Source of the DNA: Methylorubrum aminovorans
GTDB lineage: Bacteria > Pseudomonadota > Alphaproteobacteria > Rhizobiales > Beijerinckiaceae
Length of the DNA stretch: 64,000 nucleotides
Direction of reading: 5' to 3'
Assembly: GCF_022179725.1 (NCBI RefSeq)
Contig: NZ_BPRC01000009.1
Coordinates: forward strand, 62,001 to 126,000
The notes under the pieces were generated by a model. That model was not told the DNA's origin and ran no database searches. It saw only the letters and a program-made list of their open reading frames with translations. Each line of letters begins with the position of its first letter. The stretch's first letter is position 1. Made by a program: the position numbers and the translations under genes. Of the stretch, positions 11,479-20,488 are shown in pieces.

Positions 11479-12411
11479 ATGACCGCGACCGCGGCCCCCG
11501 CGAGCGACGACCCGACCGACGCCCCCGGCATCCACCTCTCCGGCGCCGGGCTGATGAGCCTGCGCCACCTAGCGCGACGCGGCGTCTCGCCCGCGACCCG
11601 CACCATCGCCGGCCTGCCCGGCGGCATCGTCACGCGGAAGCGCGGGCGGGGCTCCGAGCCCGACGACGTGCGGCCCTGGTCCGAGGGTGACGACCGCCGC
11701 TTCATCGACCGCAACGCCACCGCCCGCACCGGCGAACTGCACGTGCGCACCCACCACGACGAGCGCGACCGCGCCGTAGTGCTGCTCGCCGATTTCCGAC
11801 CCTCGATGCTGTTCGGCACCCGCCGGGCGCTGCGCTCGGTGGCGGCGGCGGAGGCGCTGGCGCTCCTCGGCTGGCGCATCGTCGGTGACGGCGGGCGCAT
11901 CGGCCTGATCGCAGCGGGGACGGCCGAGCCCTCGGTGGTCCGCCCGGCCGGTGGCGAGCGGGCGATGACTGCCGTCACCGGAGCGATGGCCCATGCCCAC
12001 GCCGCCGCGCTTGCCCGCCCGGCGGCGGACGATCCGCCGCTGACCGATACCCTGGCGCTCGCCCGCTCGCTGCTGCCGTCGGGCGGACACCTCGTCGTCG
12101 CGACCGCCCTCGATGCGCCGGGGCCGGATTTCGAGAACCTGATCACCGCGCTCGCCGAGCGGCTCTCGATCCGCCTGCTCCTGGTCAGCGATGCCTTCGA
12201 GCGCCTCCGGCCGCCCGGCTTCTACCCCTACGCCTTGCCGGACGGACACCGTGGCACCATCCAGGCCCGCCGCGGGGCAGCGGCTCCCGATGACATCGAC
12301 CCGCGTCTCGCCCGCCTCCACGCCTGCGGCGTCGAGGGCCTGCGCATCGATGTCGAGGCCGGGCCGGAAAGCTACGCCCCTCTGATGGAGCGGCTCGATG
12401 CGGTGCTGTGA
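11479..12411 (+). CDS. DUF58 domain-containing protein (MoxR partner)
   Basis: A 310-residue DUF58 protein, MxaS-like. The family block DDVRPWSEGDDRRFIDRNAT is at about residues 55-75 and is followed by a VWA-like fold (VVLLADFRPSMLFG). It starts 5 bases after the MoxR stop. DUF58 proteins are the usual second gene of MoxR clusters and probably bind the ATPase as an adaptor (known association; mechanism inferred). Confidence 0.9.
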   Translation: MTATAAPASDDPTDAPGIHLSGAGLMSLRHLARRGVSPATRTIAGLPGGIVTRKRGRGSEPDDVRPWSEGDDRRFIDRNATARTGELHVRTHHDERDRAVVLLADFRPSMLFGTRRALRSVAAAEALALLGWRIVGDGGRIGLIAAGTAEPSVVRPAGGERAMTAVTGAMAHAHAAALARPAADDPPLTDTLALARSLLPSGGHLVVATALDAPGPDFENLITALAERLSIRLLLVSDAFERLRPPGFYPYALPDGHRGTIQARRGAAAPDDIDPRLARLHACGVEGLRIDVEAGPESYAPLMERLDAVL

Positions 12412-12444
12412 GGCAGGGAGAGGGGATGCGCGGAGGGGTGAGGG

Positions 12445-12903
12445 ATGACCGCCTCCCCCGACCTCTCCGCCCTGCGCAGCTTGCATCTGCCCACCGGCGG
12501 CACCGGCGCGGTGCAGCCCGAGATGGTGGCCGCCATTGCCATCGGCTTCGGCCTCGCGCTGCTCGTGGGCGGGATCCGCCTGCTCCGCGCACGGCGCGGT
12601 GCCTCCCTGCGCCGGGCGGCCCTGCGGGAGCTGGCACAAGCCGCGCGGCTGGAACCGGAGGCCCGGCGCGTCACCCAGGCCCGTCTCCTGCGCCGCGTGG
12701 TCCGCACCCTGAAGGGCGAGGAGGCGGCGCGCGCCCGCGGCGCCGCCTGGGCTGCGACGCTCGATGCCACCTTCGGCACCGATTTCTTCCGCACCGGCCC
12801 GGGCCGCGCCTTCGCCGACGACCTCTATCGCCGGCCCGCTTCCGTCGATTCCGCCGCCATCGATGCCGGCCTCGGCCGCCTTCTCACACAGATCCGGGCC
12901 TGA
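12445..12903 (+). CDS. DUF4381-like membrane protein of the MoxR operon
   Basis: A 152-residue protein with one membrane helix (MVAAIAIGFGLALLVGGIRLL) preceded by a short periplasmic segment and followed by a cytoplasmic basic helical domain. Position between DUF58 and the first VWA gene and the architecture match DUF4381 proteins of Bat/MoxR operons. It begins 33 bases after the DUF58 stop. Family assignment is from context plus layout, so moderate. Confidence 0.78.
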   Translation: MTASPDLSALRSLHLPTGGTGAVQPEMVAAIAIGFGLALLVGGIRLLRARRGASLRRAALRELAQAARLEPEARRVTQARLLRRVVRTLKGEEAARARGAAWAATLDATFGTDFFRTGPGRAFADDLYRRPASVDSAAIDAGLGRLLTQIRA

Positions 12904-12908
12904 CCCGA

Positions 12909-13928
12909 ATGCCCGCCTGGTTCACGGCCCTCGTCTCCGCCTTCGACTTCGCGACGCCGCTCGCGCTGCTGCTCCTGCCCCTGCCGCTCGCCGCCCGGCT
13001 GATCCCGCCGGAGCGCGAGGGCAGCAGCGGTGCGCTGCGGGTCCCGCCCTCGCTCGTCCTCGGCGCCGAGCGCTCCGAGTCCATCGCCGCCCGCGGACGG
13101 CGGCGGCTCTGGCTCATCGGCACGCTCTGGGTTGCGCTCGTGGTCGCGCTGGCCGGTCCCCGCTTCGTCCTGCCCGCCACCGCGCTGCCGGCCTCGGCCC
13201 GCGAGATCGTGCTCGCCCTCGATCTGTCGGGCAGCATGGAACGCAAGGATTTCTCGCTCGACGGCGAGACGGTGAGCCGCCTCGCTGCGGTCAAGCGCGT
13301 CGGCGCCGAGTTCATCCGCCGCCGGGCCGGCGACCGCATCGGCCTCGTCGAATTCGCCGATCAGGCCTACGTCGCCGCCGCTCCCACCTTCGACACGGCG
13401 ACCGTCGCCCGCACCCTGGAGGAGGCCACCATCGGCCTCGTTGGGCGCTCCACCGGCATCGGCGACGGGCTCGGCCTCGCCCTCAAGCGCCTCGCTCCGG
13501 CGCAGGTCGCCGCCGCGGACGGCAGCGGGCCGCCTCCGTCCCGCGACAAGGTCGTGATCCTGCTCTCCGACGGCGCCAACAATGCCGGCCAGACCGCGCC
13601 CAAGGACGTGGCGGCTCTGGCCAAGGACCTCGGCGTGCGCGTCTACACTATTGCGCTCGGACCGATCGACATGGCCGACAACCCCAACAACGAGCAGGAC
13701 GTGGTCGATGTCGAGACGTTGCGGGCCATGGCCGAGACCAGCGGCGGCCGGGCGTTCCGGGTGAAGACCACCGACGACCTGGAGGCGGTCGCCAACGCCA
13801 TCGACGAGCTGGAGGGCGGACGCGCCAAGGCACCGCCGCTGCCGCTGCGGCGCGACCTCTGGCCGTGGCCGGCGGCGCTGGCCTTCCTCTGCGCCTGCGG
13901 GCTGCTGGCGACGCGGCGCCGGATCTGA
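12909..13928 (+). CDS. VWA domain membrane protein, BatA/MxaC-like
   Basis: A 339-residue protein with two N-terminal helices, a von Willebrand A domain, and a C-terminal helix (WPWPAALAFLCACGLL). The MIDAS metal site is intact: DLSGSM from D105, a Thr in GRSTGIGDGL, and LLSDGANNAG. This Bat-type topology places the VWA domain in the periplasm. It begins 5 bases after the preceding stop and shares its organisation with the next gene. Confidence 0.92.
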   Translation: MPAWFTALVSAFDFATPLALLLLPLPLAARLIPPEREGSSGALRVPPSLVLGAERSESIAARGRRRLWLIGTLWVALVVALAGPRFVLPATALPASAREIVLALDLSGSMERKDFSLDGETVSRLAAVKRVGAEFIRRRAGDRIGLVEFADQAYVAAAPTFDTATVARTLEEATIGLVGRSTGIGDGLGLALKRLAPAQVAAADGSGPPPSRDKVVILLSDGANNAGQTAPKDVAALAKDLGVRVYTIALGPIDMADNPNNEQDVVDVETLRAMAETSGGRAFRVKTTDDLEAVANAIDELEGGRAKAPPLPLRRDLWPWPAALAFLCACGLLATRRRI

Positions 13929-13939
13929 GCGGGAATCGC

Positions 13940-14863
13940 ATGATCGAATCCCTCACCCTTCTGCGCCCGCTCTGGTTTCTGGCGCTGCCCGTCGTGGCCG
14001 TGCTGGCGCTGCGCGCCGCGTGGCGCTCGGCGCCGCTGGGCGATTGGAACAAGGCGATCGATCCCCACCTGATGGCGCTGCTTGCCCGAAGCGGCGCCCT
14101 GCTCGGCGGGCGGCGGCAGGCCAATATCGCCGCCGCGCTCGCCGCGGGCATCCTGGCGCTCGCGCTCACCGGGCCGGCGATCGAGCGCCCGGAAGCCGCG
14201 ACCTTCCGCAACCTCGACGCCACGGTGATCGTGCTCGACCTCTCCCGCTCGGTCACCGAGGGCGGGCGCTTCAAGGAGGCACGGCAGGCGGCGCAGGCCG
14301 TGGCGGAGGCCGCGGGCACCCGCTCGCTGGCCCTGATCGTCTATGCGGGTGACGCTTACACCGCTCTCTCGCCCACCCACGACCGCGAGACGCTGGCCAC
14401 CACGCTGTTCGCGCTGGACGCCGACACCGTCCCCGACCGAGGCAGCCACCCGGAACGCGGGCTGGCGCTGGCCCGCCGGACTCTCGCCGAGGCCAACGTC
14501 GTCGCCGCCGACGTGGTGCTGATCTCCGACGGCGACGGCATCGGGCAGGCCGCCGAGCGCGAGACCGCCGCGATCCGCGACAAGGGCTGGCAGCTCCACG
14601 CCCTGTTCGTGCCGGCCGCCAAGGCGCTGCCGGCCGGTGCGCCGCGTCCCGACCGGACCGCCCTCGACCGGCTCGCGACGGCGGGCGGTGGGCGCGCCGC
14701 CGATATCGAAGGTCCCCAGGCGGTGCTCGACCGCGTCGGCGCCTCGACCGCGCAGCACCTCGCGGCGGGCGGTTACGGCGTGCTCGCCTTCGCCGATCTC
14801 GGCCGCTGGCTGCTGCTGCTGGCGCTGGTGCCGGCGTTCTTTCTCTTTCGACGGAGCGCGTGA
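13940..14863 (+). CDS. VWA domain membrane protein, BatB/MxaL-like
   Basis: A 307-residue second VWA protein with the same topology. MIDAS DLSRS begins at D100, followed by GSHPERGLAL and LISDGDGIG; the C-terminal helix is WLLLLALVPAFFLF. The Ser-Arg-Ser variant keeps the metal ligands. The stop codon overlaps the next gene's start by one base (TGATG), implying translational coupling. Confidence 0.91.
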   Translation: MIESLTLLRPLWFLALPVVAVLALRAAWRSAPLGDWNKAIDPHLMALLARSGALLGGRRQANIAAALAAGILALALTGPAIERPEAATFRNLDATVIVLDLSRSVTEGGRFKEARQAAQAVAEAAGTRSLALIVYAGDAYTALSPTHDRETLATTLFALDADTVPDRGSHPERGLALARRTLAEANVVAADVVLISDGDGIGQAAERETAAIRDKGWQLHALFVPAAKALPAGAPRPDRTALDRLATAGGGRAADIEGPQAVLDRVGASTAQHLAAGGYGVLAFADLGRWLLLLALVPAFFLFRRSA

Positions 14864-15801
14864 TGGTGGCGCTCACTCCGCCCCGACTCTTCGCCGGCGC
14901 AACGCCTCTGCGGCGGGCTCTGCCAATCGCTTTTCCGCGCCACTGGCGCAAGCTCGCACGCATCGCCGGCCTCACGCTCGCAGGGCTCGGCATCCTTAGT
15001 CTGCTGCTCGTGTCGGAGCCGCGCACGACGCTGGGCCGCTTCCTGATGGCGGTCGGGCTCCCCGGCGCGGCGGTCCGTGTGTTCGATGTGCCGGCATGGC
15101 GTGCCGCTGCCCTCTACACGGCCGGGCATTACGGCGAGGCGATCCCGCTGTTCCGGGCGCAGGGGAAGCGCGGCGCCTACAATCTCGGCAATGCGCTCGC
15201 CCGCTCCGGCGACCTGAAGGGCGCGCTCGACGCCTACGACGAGGCGCTGACCTACAACCCGCGCGACGCCGACGCGCAGGCCAACCGCTCGCTGATCGCG
15301 AAGGCGCTGGAGGAAGAGATCGACCGCGGCAAGGGCGGCGGCATCGCCAACGCCTCGGCGCAGTACGGCGCCCGCTACAACAACACCGCCAACCAGGACC
15401 AAGACGACGATATCCGCTCTACCTCCAGCGGCGAGGGCCTGGCCGGCAACAAGGAGGCGAGTTCGTCCGCCTCGCTTCCCGGCACCAGCCCGGTGGCGCG
15501 GCGCGGCAAGGCGGAGCAGCAGGCCATCGATTCCGGCAAGGGTCAGGCTCGCGGCTCGGCGAGCGACGCGGCCGGCCGCGGGCGCCAGGGCGCCGGCTCG
15601 GCCATGGTCGCCGCCGCCCCGGAGCGCGAGGCGCGCCGGGTGACGAAGAGCTTCGAGGCGCACGAGATCCACCCTGACCGGCTCTGGCTTCAGACCCTGC
15701 CGGACGAGCCCGGCCGCTTCCTGAAGCTGCGCCTCAAGGCCGAGCAGGCCCGGCGCATCGAAGCCGGCACCGCCATCCCGGGAGGCAGCAACCCGTGGTA
15801 A
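14863..15801 (+). CDS. TPR domain membrane protein, BatC-like
   Basis: A 312-residue protein with a membrane helix near residue 35-55 (IAGLTLAGLGILSLLL) and a TPR unit GAYNLGNALARSGDLKGALD followed by AYDEALTYNPRDADA. A low-complexity charged/Ser-Gly-rich region follows, then a conserved C-terminal block ending PGRFLKLRLKAEQARRIEAG. Single-TPR proteins between VWA and BatD genes are the BatC position. It overlaps the next gene by 7 bases. Confidence 0.88.
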   Translation: MVALTPPRLFAGATPLRRALPIAFPRHWRKLARIAGLTLAGLGILSLLLVSEPRTTLGRFLMAVGLPGAAVRVFDVPAWRAAALYTAGHYGEAIPLFRAQGKRGAYNLGNALARSGDLKGALDAYDEALTYNPRDADAQANRSLIAKALEEEIDRGKGGGIANASAQYGARYNNTANQDQDDDIRSTSSGEGLAGNKEASSSASLPGTSPVARRGKAEQQAIDSGKGQARGSASDAAGRGRQGAGSAMVAAAPEREARRVTKSFEAHEIHPDRLWLQTLPDEPGRFLKLRLKAEQARRIEAGTAIPGGSNPW

Positions 15802-17120
15802 AAGCCGGCACAATTCGCAGCGCGCATCCTCTCGCCTCTCTGCGGGAGAGGGGAGTGTTGGCAGCGCTGTTCCTTCTCCTGCTGGCCGTCGTCACCCCCG
15901 CCCAGGCGATCGAGCCCGGCGACCTCACCCTGACGGTGACGCCCGATCTCCCCGGCGGCGCGCAGCCCTATGCCCGCGAGATGGTGCTGCTGCGCCTGCG
16001 CGGCGTCTACCGGACGCAGATCCTGCTGGAGGAGATGCGCCAGCCGGCGCTGGTCAACTTCTCCTGGACGCAGCTCGGCCGCGATCATTGGGGCCGCACG
16101 CGGCTGCCCGACGGGCAGATGGCGCTGGAGTTCGAGCGCACCATCGCGGTCTTCCCCCAGCACACGGGAACCTTCACCATCGACCCGTTCATCCACCGCC
16201 TCACCATCAATGATGGCGGCGAGCGCAAGCAGATCGACGTCCGCTCAGAACCCGTGCCGTTTCCCGTGGCAGCCTGGACCGGAGCGGGCGGCGGCCCCGA
16301 TGCGCCGGAGCCGTGGTGGCTGCCGGCGCGGGACGTGTCGATCACCGATTCCTGGGATCCTGACCCGGAGACACTGAACAAGGGCGACACCGCGCGCCGG
16401 ATCGTGACCCTCGAAGCGCAAGGCATGCTCGCCGAGGGGCTGCCGCCGCGTCCCGTGATGCGCACCCGCGGGATCATCACCTTCGCCGGCCCGGTGAAGC
16501 GCGAGACCCTCATCACGCCGTCGGGCCCGGTGGCGCGGGCGACCTACCAGTGGGACATCAAGAAGGGCGTGTCCGAGGTGATCCCGCTCGACGCGATCAA
16601 GATCCCCTGGTTCGACACGCTCACCCGCACTCAGCGCGAGGCCGAGATTCCCGCCCGCCAGATCGGCGGCGGTCTCGCCGACCGGGAGGAGGACCTCAAA
16701 CCCGCCGCCCCCGCCTCGTGGCCGGCCTTGGCGGCGGCGGCGCTCGCCGCCTTCGGGCTGGGGCTCGCGCTGATCGGCTTCCGCACCGGTTCTGCCCGCC
16801 TGCGCCTCGACCGCGGACAGGCCCGTCGCCTGCGCCTCGCCGCGGCCGCGGGCGACGCGGCGGCGTTCCGGGCCGCGCTCGGCCGAGCCGCGCAAGCGCA
16901 GCCGGATCTCGCCGCGCTCTGGCGCAGTGAGCCGGATCTAGCGCGCGACCTCGCCGCCCTCGACCGAACGGTGTTCGGCCAGACGGCGGAGAGCGAAGCC
17001 CCGCTCGATCTGCCCGACCTCGCCCGGCGCCTCGCCCGGCCCCGTCGGCTCGGCCCCTCGGCGGCGCTGGCGCCCGAGCCTCGCCTTGCCCCCCTCGACG
17101 GCCCGGTCGCGCAAGCGTGA
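15795..17120 (+). CDS. BatD-like protein
   Basis: A 441-residue protein starting with GTG. It has an N-terminal signal/anchor (VLAALFLLLLAVVTPAQA), a beta-rich periplasmic region with VTPDLPGGAQPYAREMVLLR, a membrane helix at about 315-335, and a cytoplasmic Ala/Arg-rich tail. Length, topology and last place in the operon match BatD-type proteins. Part of the N-terminal coding sequence is an imperfect palindrome. Exact start is uncertain, because the first 20 residues are unlike a signal peptide. Confidence 0.82.
   Translation: MVKAGTIRSAHPLASLRERGVLAALFLLLLAVVTPAQAIEPGDLTLTVTPDLPGGAQPYAREMVLLRLRGVYRTQILLEEMRQPALVNFSWTQLGRDHWGRTRLPDGQMALEFERTIAVFPQHTGTFTIDPFIHRLTINDGGERKQIDVRSEPVPFPVAAWTGAGGGPDAPEPWWLPARDVSITDSWDPDPETLNKGDTARRIVTLEAQGMLAEGLPPRPVMRTRGIITFAGPVKRETLITPSGPVARATYQWDIKKGVSEVIPLDAIKIPWFDTLTRTQREAEIPARQIGGGLADREEDLKPAAPASWPALAAAALAAFGLGLALIGFRTGSARLRLDRGQARRLRLAAAAGDAAAFRAALGRAAQAQPDLAALWRSEPDLARDLAALDRTVFGQTAESEAPLDLPDLARRLARPRRLGPSAALAPEPRLAPLDGPVAQA
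15831..15855. repeat. Imperfect palindrome inside batD-like N terminus
   Basis: Arms CTCGCCTCTC and GAGAGGGGAG are complementary at 9 of 10 positions around a 5-base loop. In the reading frame it encodes ASLRERGV. Related CCTCTC/GAGAGG palindromes occur in gaps elsewhere in the window, for example at 24009-24026. Confidence 0.45.
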
Positions 17121-17540
17121 CCGGGCGCGGCTGAACGGCCACGCTCGATTCCCGTTTGGTCCCGGATCGATCGCGCACGAGCCGGCCGATCCTCCAAAAG
17201 AGGCTGGACGTGAGCGCCGCAAGCCCGTTTCCCGATCATATTGTTTCCGGTTGATCGCGTCGGTTCGACGCCGGCCGCCCTCATTCCCGGGCGCCGGGAA
17301 CGTGCAACCCACGGATGGCCTCGGCATCATGTCCCAGCGTCGCATCGCGGCTGGATCTCGGCTTGCGCTGACCGGCCCTGGGATGACGGGAGGCCGGAGC
17401 GAAGGGATCAACCGGAAACCGTACGGGACGTGAGGCTCTTCCCATCGGGCAGGAGACCCGCATCGGAGCCGGGATGCACTGGCCTCCGGCATGGTCTACG
17501 GCCTCGATCCGGACAGGAGCCGCAAGACCGGGAGGGGGAC
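17121..17540. other. Intergenic region without a supported gene
   Basis: This 420-base gap between the BatD-like gene and the EamA exporter has only short overlapping frames with biased composition. It should hold the exporter promoter, but no convincing -35/-10 pair is seen. A small CCCGG/CCGGG symmetry lies at about 17287-17299. Confidence 0.5.
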
Positions 17541-18503
17541 GTGTCCGCGAGACAGGCCGGCGAGCCGGGAGCATCGATCGCCCGCGATCCGCGGCGCCTC
17601 GTCGGCATTGCGTTGATGTGCGTCGCGCCGGTGTTCTTCGCCAGCCTCGACGCCACGGGCAAGGTACTGGCCGGCACCGGCGTCGATCCGCTCCTCACCA
17701 CCTTCATGCGCTACGCCGTCAACGTCGCGCTGGTGACGGCCTTCCTCAATCCGGTGACCCGGCCAGGCGTGGCCCGCTCGCGCCGTCTGCCGCTGCAGAT
17801 CCTTCGCTCACTGCTCCTGTTCGGCTCGACCGCCTGCAATTTCCTAGCCCTGCGCTCGCTCCAGCTCGCCGAGACGATCTCGATCCAGTTCGCCGCGCCG
17901 CTCGCCGTGGCGTTGCTCGCCGGGCCGCTGCTCGGCGAATGGTCGTCGCGGATGCGGCTCGCGGCGGTGGCGACCGGGTTCGTGGGCGTCCTCGTGATCG
18001 TACGACCGGACGCGCTGGTGGCCAAGCCGGCGATCCTGCTCAGCCTCGGCGCGATGCTCTGCTACGCGGTCTACGTAATCGTGACGCGCAAGCTCGCGGC
18101 CCACGACTCGACCGCCACCACGGTGTTCTACACCGGCCTCGGCGGCCTTGCGGTGATGAGCCCGCTCCTGCCATGGATCTGGACGGCGCCGGATTCGGGC
18201 CGGGTCTGGGGTCTGCTGATCGCGGTCGGGCTGTTCGGAACGATCGGGCACTGGCTGCTGGTGCTGGCCCACGCGCGGGCACCGGCGAGCCTGCTCGCGC
18301 CCTTCCTCTACACGCAGATCCTGTGGTCGGTGCTGCTGGGATACCTGCTGTTCGGCGACGTGCCGAGCCTCTGGACGATGCTGGGCGCAGGGATCATCGT
18401 CGCCTCCGGCCTCGCGTTGCTCGCCGAGGATGCCTTCATGCGCCGGCACGCGCGGCGGAGGGACGCCCCTCCCCCGCGCGATGGAACCCCGCCTCAGCGG
18501 TAG
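17541..18503 (+). CDS. EamA/DMT family transporter
   Basis: A 320-residue drug/metabolite transporter superfamily exporter with ten predicted helices in two EamA halves (IALMCVAPVFFASLDATGKV opens the first, AILLSLGAMLCYAVYVIVTR the second). GTG at 17541 is chosen because GGGAGGGGGAC precedes it and the N terminus matches family length. The substrate is unknown. The C terminus overlaps the convergent next gene by 10 bases. Confidence 0.88.
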   Translation: MSARQAGEPGASIARDPRRLVGIALMCVAPVFFASLDATGKVLAGTGVDPLLTTFMRYAVNVALVTAFLNPVTRPGVARSRRLPLQILRSLLLFGSTACNFLALRSLQLAETISIQFAAPLAVALLAGPLLGEWSSRMRLAAVATGFVGVLVIVRPDALVAKPAILLSLGAMLCYAVYVIVTRKLAAHDSTATTVFYTGLGGLAVMSPLLPWIWTAPDSGRVWGLLIAVGLFGTIGHWLLVLAHARAPASLLAPFLYTQILWSVLLGYLLFGDVPSLWTMLGAGIIVASGLALLAEDAFMRRHARRRDAPPPRDGTPPQR

Positions 18504-18793
18504 CGATGGCCGCGATGATCGCGGCGGTGATGGCGGCTACGATAGTCGTGGCGGTGCGAGCGCATGCGAGTGCGGTAGGCGCGCCGGCCCGGATCGATCC
18601 CGAGCACGCCGTTGACGCCGCCCACCGCGCCGCCGACGGCGCCGCCCACGATCCCGCCGATCGGCCCGGCGACGCGGTCGCCCTCGGCCGCGCCGCGGCG
18701 CATGCCGCCCGGAATCCCCTGGGCCTGGGCCTCACCGACGATCGGCAGGAGGCAGAGCATCAGCCCCGCGGCGGCGATGGCGAGACGTCTCAT
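18494..18793 (-). CDS. Small secreted glycine-zipper, His/Arg-rich protein
   Basis: A 99-residue product with a Sec signal peptide (MRRLAIAAAGLMLCLLPIVG then EAQAQG). A glycine-zipper segment GPIGGIVGGAVGGAVGGVNG follows, and then a His/Arg-rich tail (RSRHHRRDHRGHRYR). Such glycine-zipper proteins insert into or coat the envelope. A good EcfG-type promoter motif lies about 75 bases upstream, suggesting stress induction. Confidence 0.75.
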   Translation of the reverse strand: MRRLAIAAAGLMLCLLPIVGEAQAQGIPGGMRRGAAEGDRVAGPIGGIVGGAVGGAVGGVNGVLGIDPGRRAYRTRMRSHRHDYRSRHHRRDHRGHRYR

Positions 18794-18866
18794 GGCAGAG
18801 ATTCCTCATTTGTTGTGTGGACTTACCCGTGCCCCGCACGAAGCGGATCGCGACCGGATGCCAGCC

Positions 18867-18892
18867 AACGAAGCGTAGCCCATCCCGGTTCC
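18867..18892 (-). promoter_or_regulatory. Candidate EcfG (general stress) promoter
   Basis: On the minus strand GGAAC is followed after 17 bases by CGTT, the exact consensus spacing and -10 of alphaproteobacterial EcfG promoters. It lies 74 bases upstream of the ATG at 18793. Confidence 0.5.
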
Positions 18893-19081
18893 GACGGGTC
18901 GAGGCGCCATCCCCAGAGATCGGCTGTGGGGCCGTGGAGTGGTGCTGGCGGCGGCTCGGTCATTCACCCCTCACGCCGTCAGCGCGAGCAGCAGCCAAGC
19001 GATCCGGGGCGAGCCGTCTCCGGACAGGACTGCGCCCTGGATGGCTTCGATTTGGCCTCACAATGACGATCCGACACGAGT

Positions 19082-19109
19082 AAGCCGGCTCCCTCGCGGA
19101 AGCCGGCTT
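19082..19109. terminator. Terminator-like hairpin after the CYTH-like gene
   Basis: AAGCCGGCT and AGCCGGCTT flank a 10-base loop, and the arms pair over 9 bases. It lies 37 bases past the stop codon of the leftward CYTH-like gene. The plus-strand side has TTT, the minus side little U, so directionality is weak. Confidence 0.5.
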
Positions 19110-19145
19110 TCCTCAGTCTCGTCGATTCTCACGTGTCGCGGACGG

Positions 19146-20234
19146 TCAGGTCTGCTGCGTGCGCCGGGGACGGACCTGCCAGCGCTCGAACGCCTCGGTC
19201 ACTTCCTCGTCGCGACCCGGCTCCTGCGGGTTGCGGATCGCGGCGCCGAGCGCCTTCGAGAGGCTCTCGATCACGTCGTCGATGCGCGCATCCGGCGCCA
19301 GCCGCTCCCCAGATTCCGACGCGGGCTTCTGGGCCTCGGTCGCCTCGGCCGGGGCCTGAGCCTCCTCAGGCTTGGCCGCCTCGGCCGCCTCGGGGGGTGG
19401 CGGCTCCTCGGCTGACGGCGCAGGCTCGGATACAGGCTCGTCGGCCCGGGGGGCCTCGGTCGGAGCTTCCTCGACCTTGAGCTCTTCCGGAGGAGACTCC
19501 GCTGCCGCCGCCGGGAGAGGCTCCTCGGCGGCCTGTGGCTGCTCCTCCGCCTTGGCCTCGGCGGGCGTTGCCGGCTCCGCCACGGCCGCGGCGAGGAGTG
19601 CCTCAGGAATCGGGGGATGCCGCGGCGCCTCGAATGAGCGGGGTGGGGTCGAGGAGTCCCGCGGCGGCGACACCGGCTTCGACGGAGCGAAGGACTGACG
19701 GTTCGAGCCGAAGCGCGGCTCGATCAGGTCCAGCACCGCATCGAGGGCGGCGTTGCTGAGGGGGATGTCGCCCGGGCTCGGCACACCGGTCAGCGCGATA
19801 GACTGACCGTCATAGGCCTTGTCCGTCGTCACCTCGGCACCGAACCAGACCGGCGGCGTGAAGTTCTGGGCCGCGGCGGCGTCGGGGAAGACGAGGCTGA
19901 CGATGTCGAGGCCGGACGGGCGCACGTAGCGGTCGACCAGCGCCTCGACCGAGCCGCCGAGGGACACCGTGGTGCGCTCGTAGACGGCCCGCCCCTGGCA
20001 AACGTCGAGAAGGGCGTCGCCATGAGCGCGCGGCACCTCCGTGCGCTCCTCGGCCATCGCGCCCTCGGCGCCGGTCATCAGCACGAGGAAGCAGTTGGTG
20101 CCCTGCAGGCGCACGAACGAGGTGCGCCCGGCCTGCGGCGCGAAGTAGCCCTCCGTGACACGGGACCCGCCCCGCTCCTTCCGCAGGAGGCGGACCAGAG
20201 AGGGCGCCACGAGAAACCGGCGAACGACACTCAT
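19146..20234 (-). CDS. Degenerate CYTH-domain protein with acidic Pro/Ala/Glu-rich tail
   Basis: A 362-residue protein. Residues about 5-150 align by eye with the CYTH (adenylate cyclase/thiamine triphosphatase) fold: RRFLVAPSLVRLL, TEGYFAPQAGRTSFVRLQG, VPRAHGDALLDVCQG, DRYVRPSGLDIVSLVF and PVWFGAEVTTDKAYDGQSI follow the family order. The catalytic ExExK is replaced by SVVRR, and the acidic residues of the EYEIP and ExEL strands are missing, so it is probably not a metal-dependent phosphatase. Residues 190-330 are a low-complexity Ala/Pro/Glu tail, with a short helical C terminus (IDDVIESLSKALGAAIRNP). Function unknown. Confidence 0.75.
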   Translation of the reverse strand: MSVVRRFLVAPSLVRLLRKERGGSRVTEGYFAPQAGRTSFVRLQGTNCFLVLMTGAEGAMAEERTEVPRAHGDALLDVCQGRAVYERTTVSLGGSVEALVDRYVRPSGLDIVSLVFPDAAAAQNFTPPVWFGAEVTTDKAYDGQSIALTGVPSPGDIPLSNAALDAVLDLIEPRFGSNRQSFAPSKPVSPPRDSSTPPRSFEAPRHPPIPEALLAAAVAEPATPAEAKAEEQPQAAEEPLPAAAAESPPEELKVEEAPTEAPRADEPVSEPAPSAEEPPPPEAAEAAKPEEAQAPAEATEAQKPASESGERLAPDARIDDVIESLSKALGAAIRNPQEPGRDEEVTEAFERWQVRPRRTQQT

Positions 20235-20457
20235 TCACTTCCCTCCGCGGGTCGGCATGCACCGGTCCGGGACCAGCCCGGACGCTCGGTCTTCGGGGCG
20301 CCGATCCGGGTGAGGATCGGCAGCCGCCCACCGGCTCGGCCACGGGCGGCCCGCGAAGACCGGGGCGTTAACCTCTTCTTCACACGGACCTTCATGGCGA
20401 AGTGTTGAGCCCGAAACAACCACGCGGCAAGCCTGGAGGCGGAAAAGGCGTGGAATT

Positions 20458-20475
20458 CATGGGGCGAAGCCCATG
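20458..20475 (-). terminator. Hairpin downstream of msrB
   Basis: CATGGG and CCCATG surround a 6-base loop, extended by AAT/ATT pairing. It starts 13 bases after the msrB stop codon. There is no long U tract, so termination is plausible but not certain. Confidence 0.4.
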
Positions 20476-20488
20476 GATTTCGACGGGC

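Larger units (their letters stand above)
18794..19145. other. Intergenic region between two leftward genes
   Basis: A 352-base gap. It contains the EcfG-like motif at 18867-18892 and a terminator-like hairpin at 19082-19109. No supported coding sequence is present. Confidence 0.55.

Noticed and set aside
10478..17120. Methanol dehydrogenase (mxa) cluster
   Set aside because: The MoxR, DUF58 and VWA genes look like mxaRSCKL, but mxaF, mxaJ, mxaG and mxaI are absent and the last gene is BatD-like.
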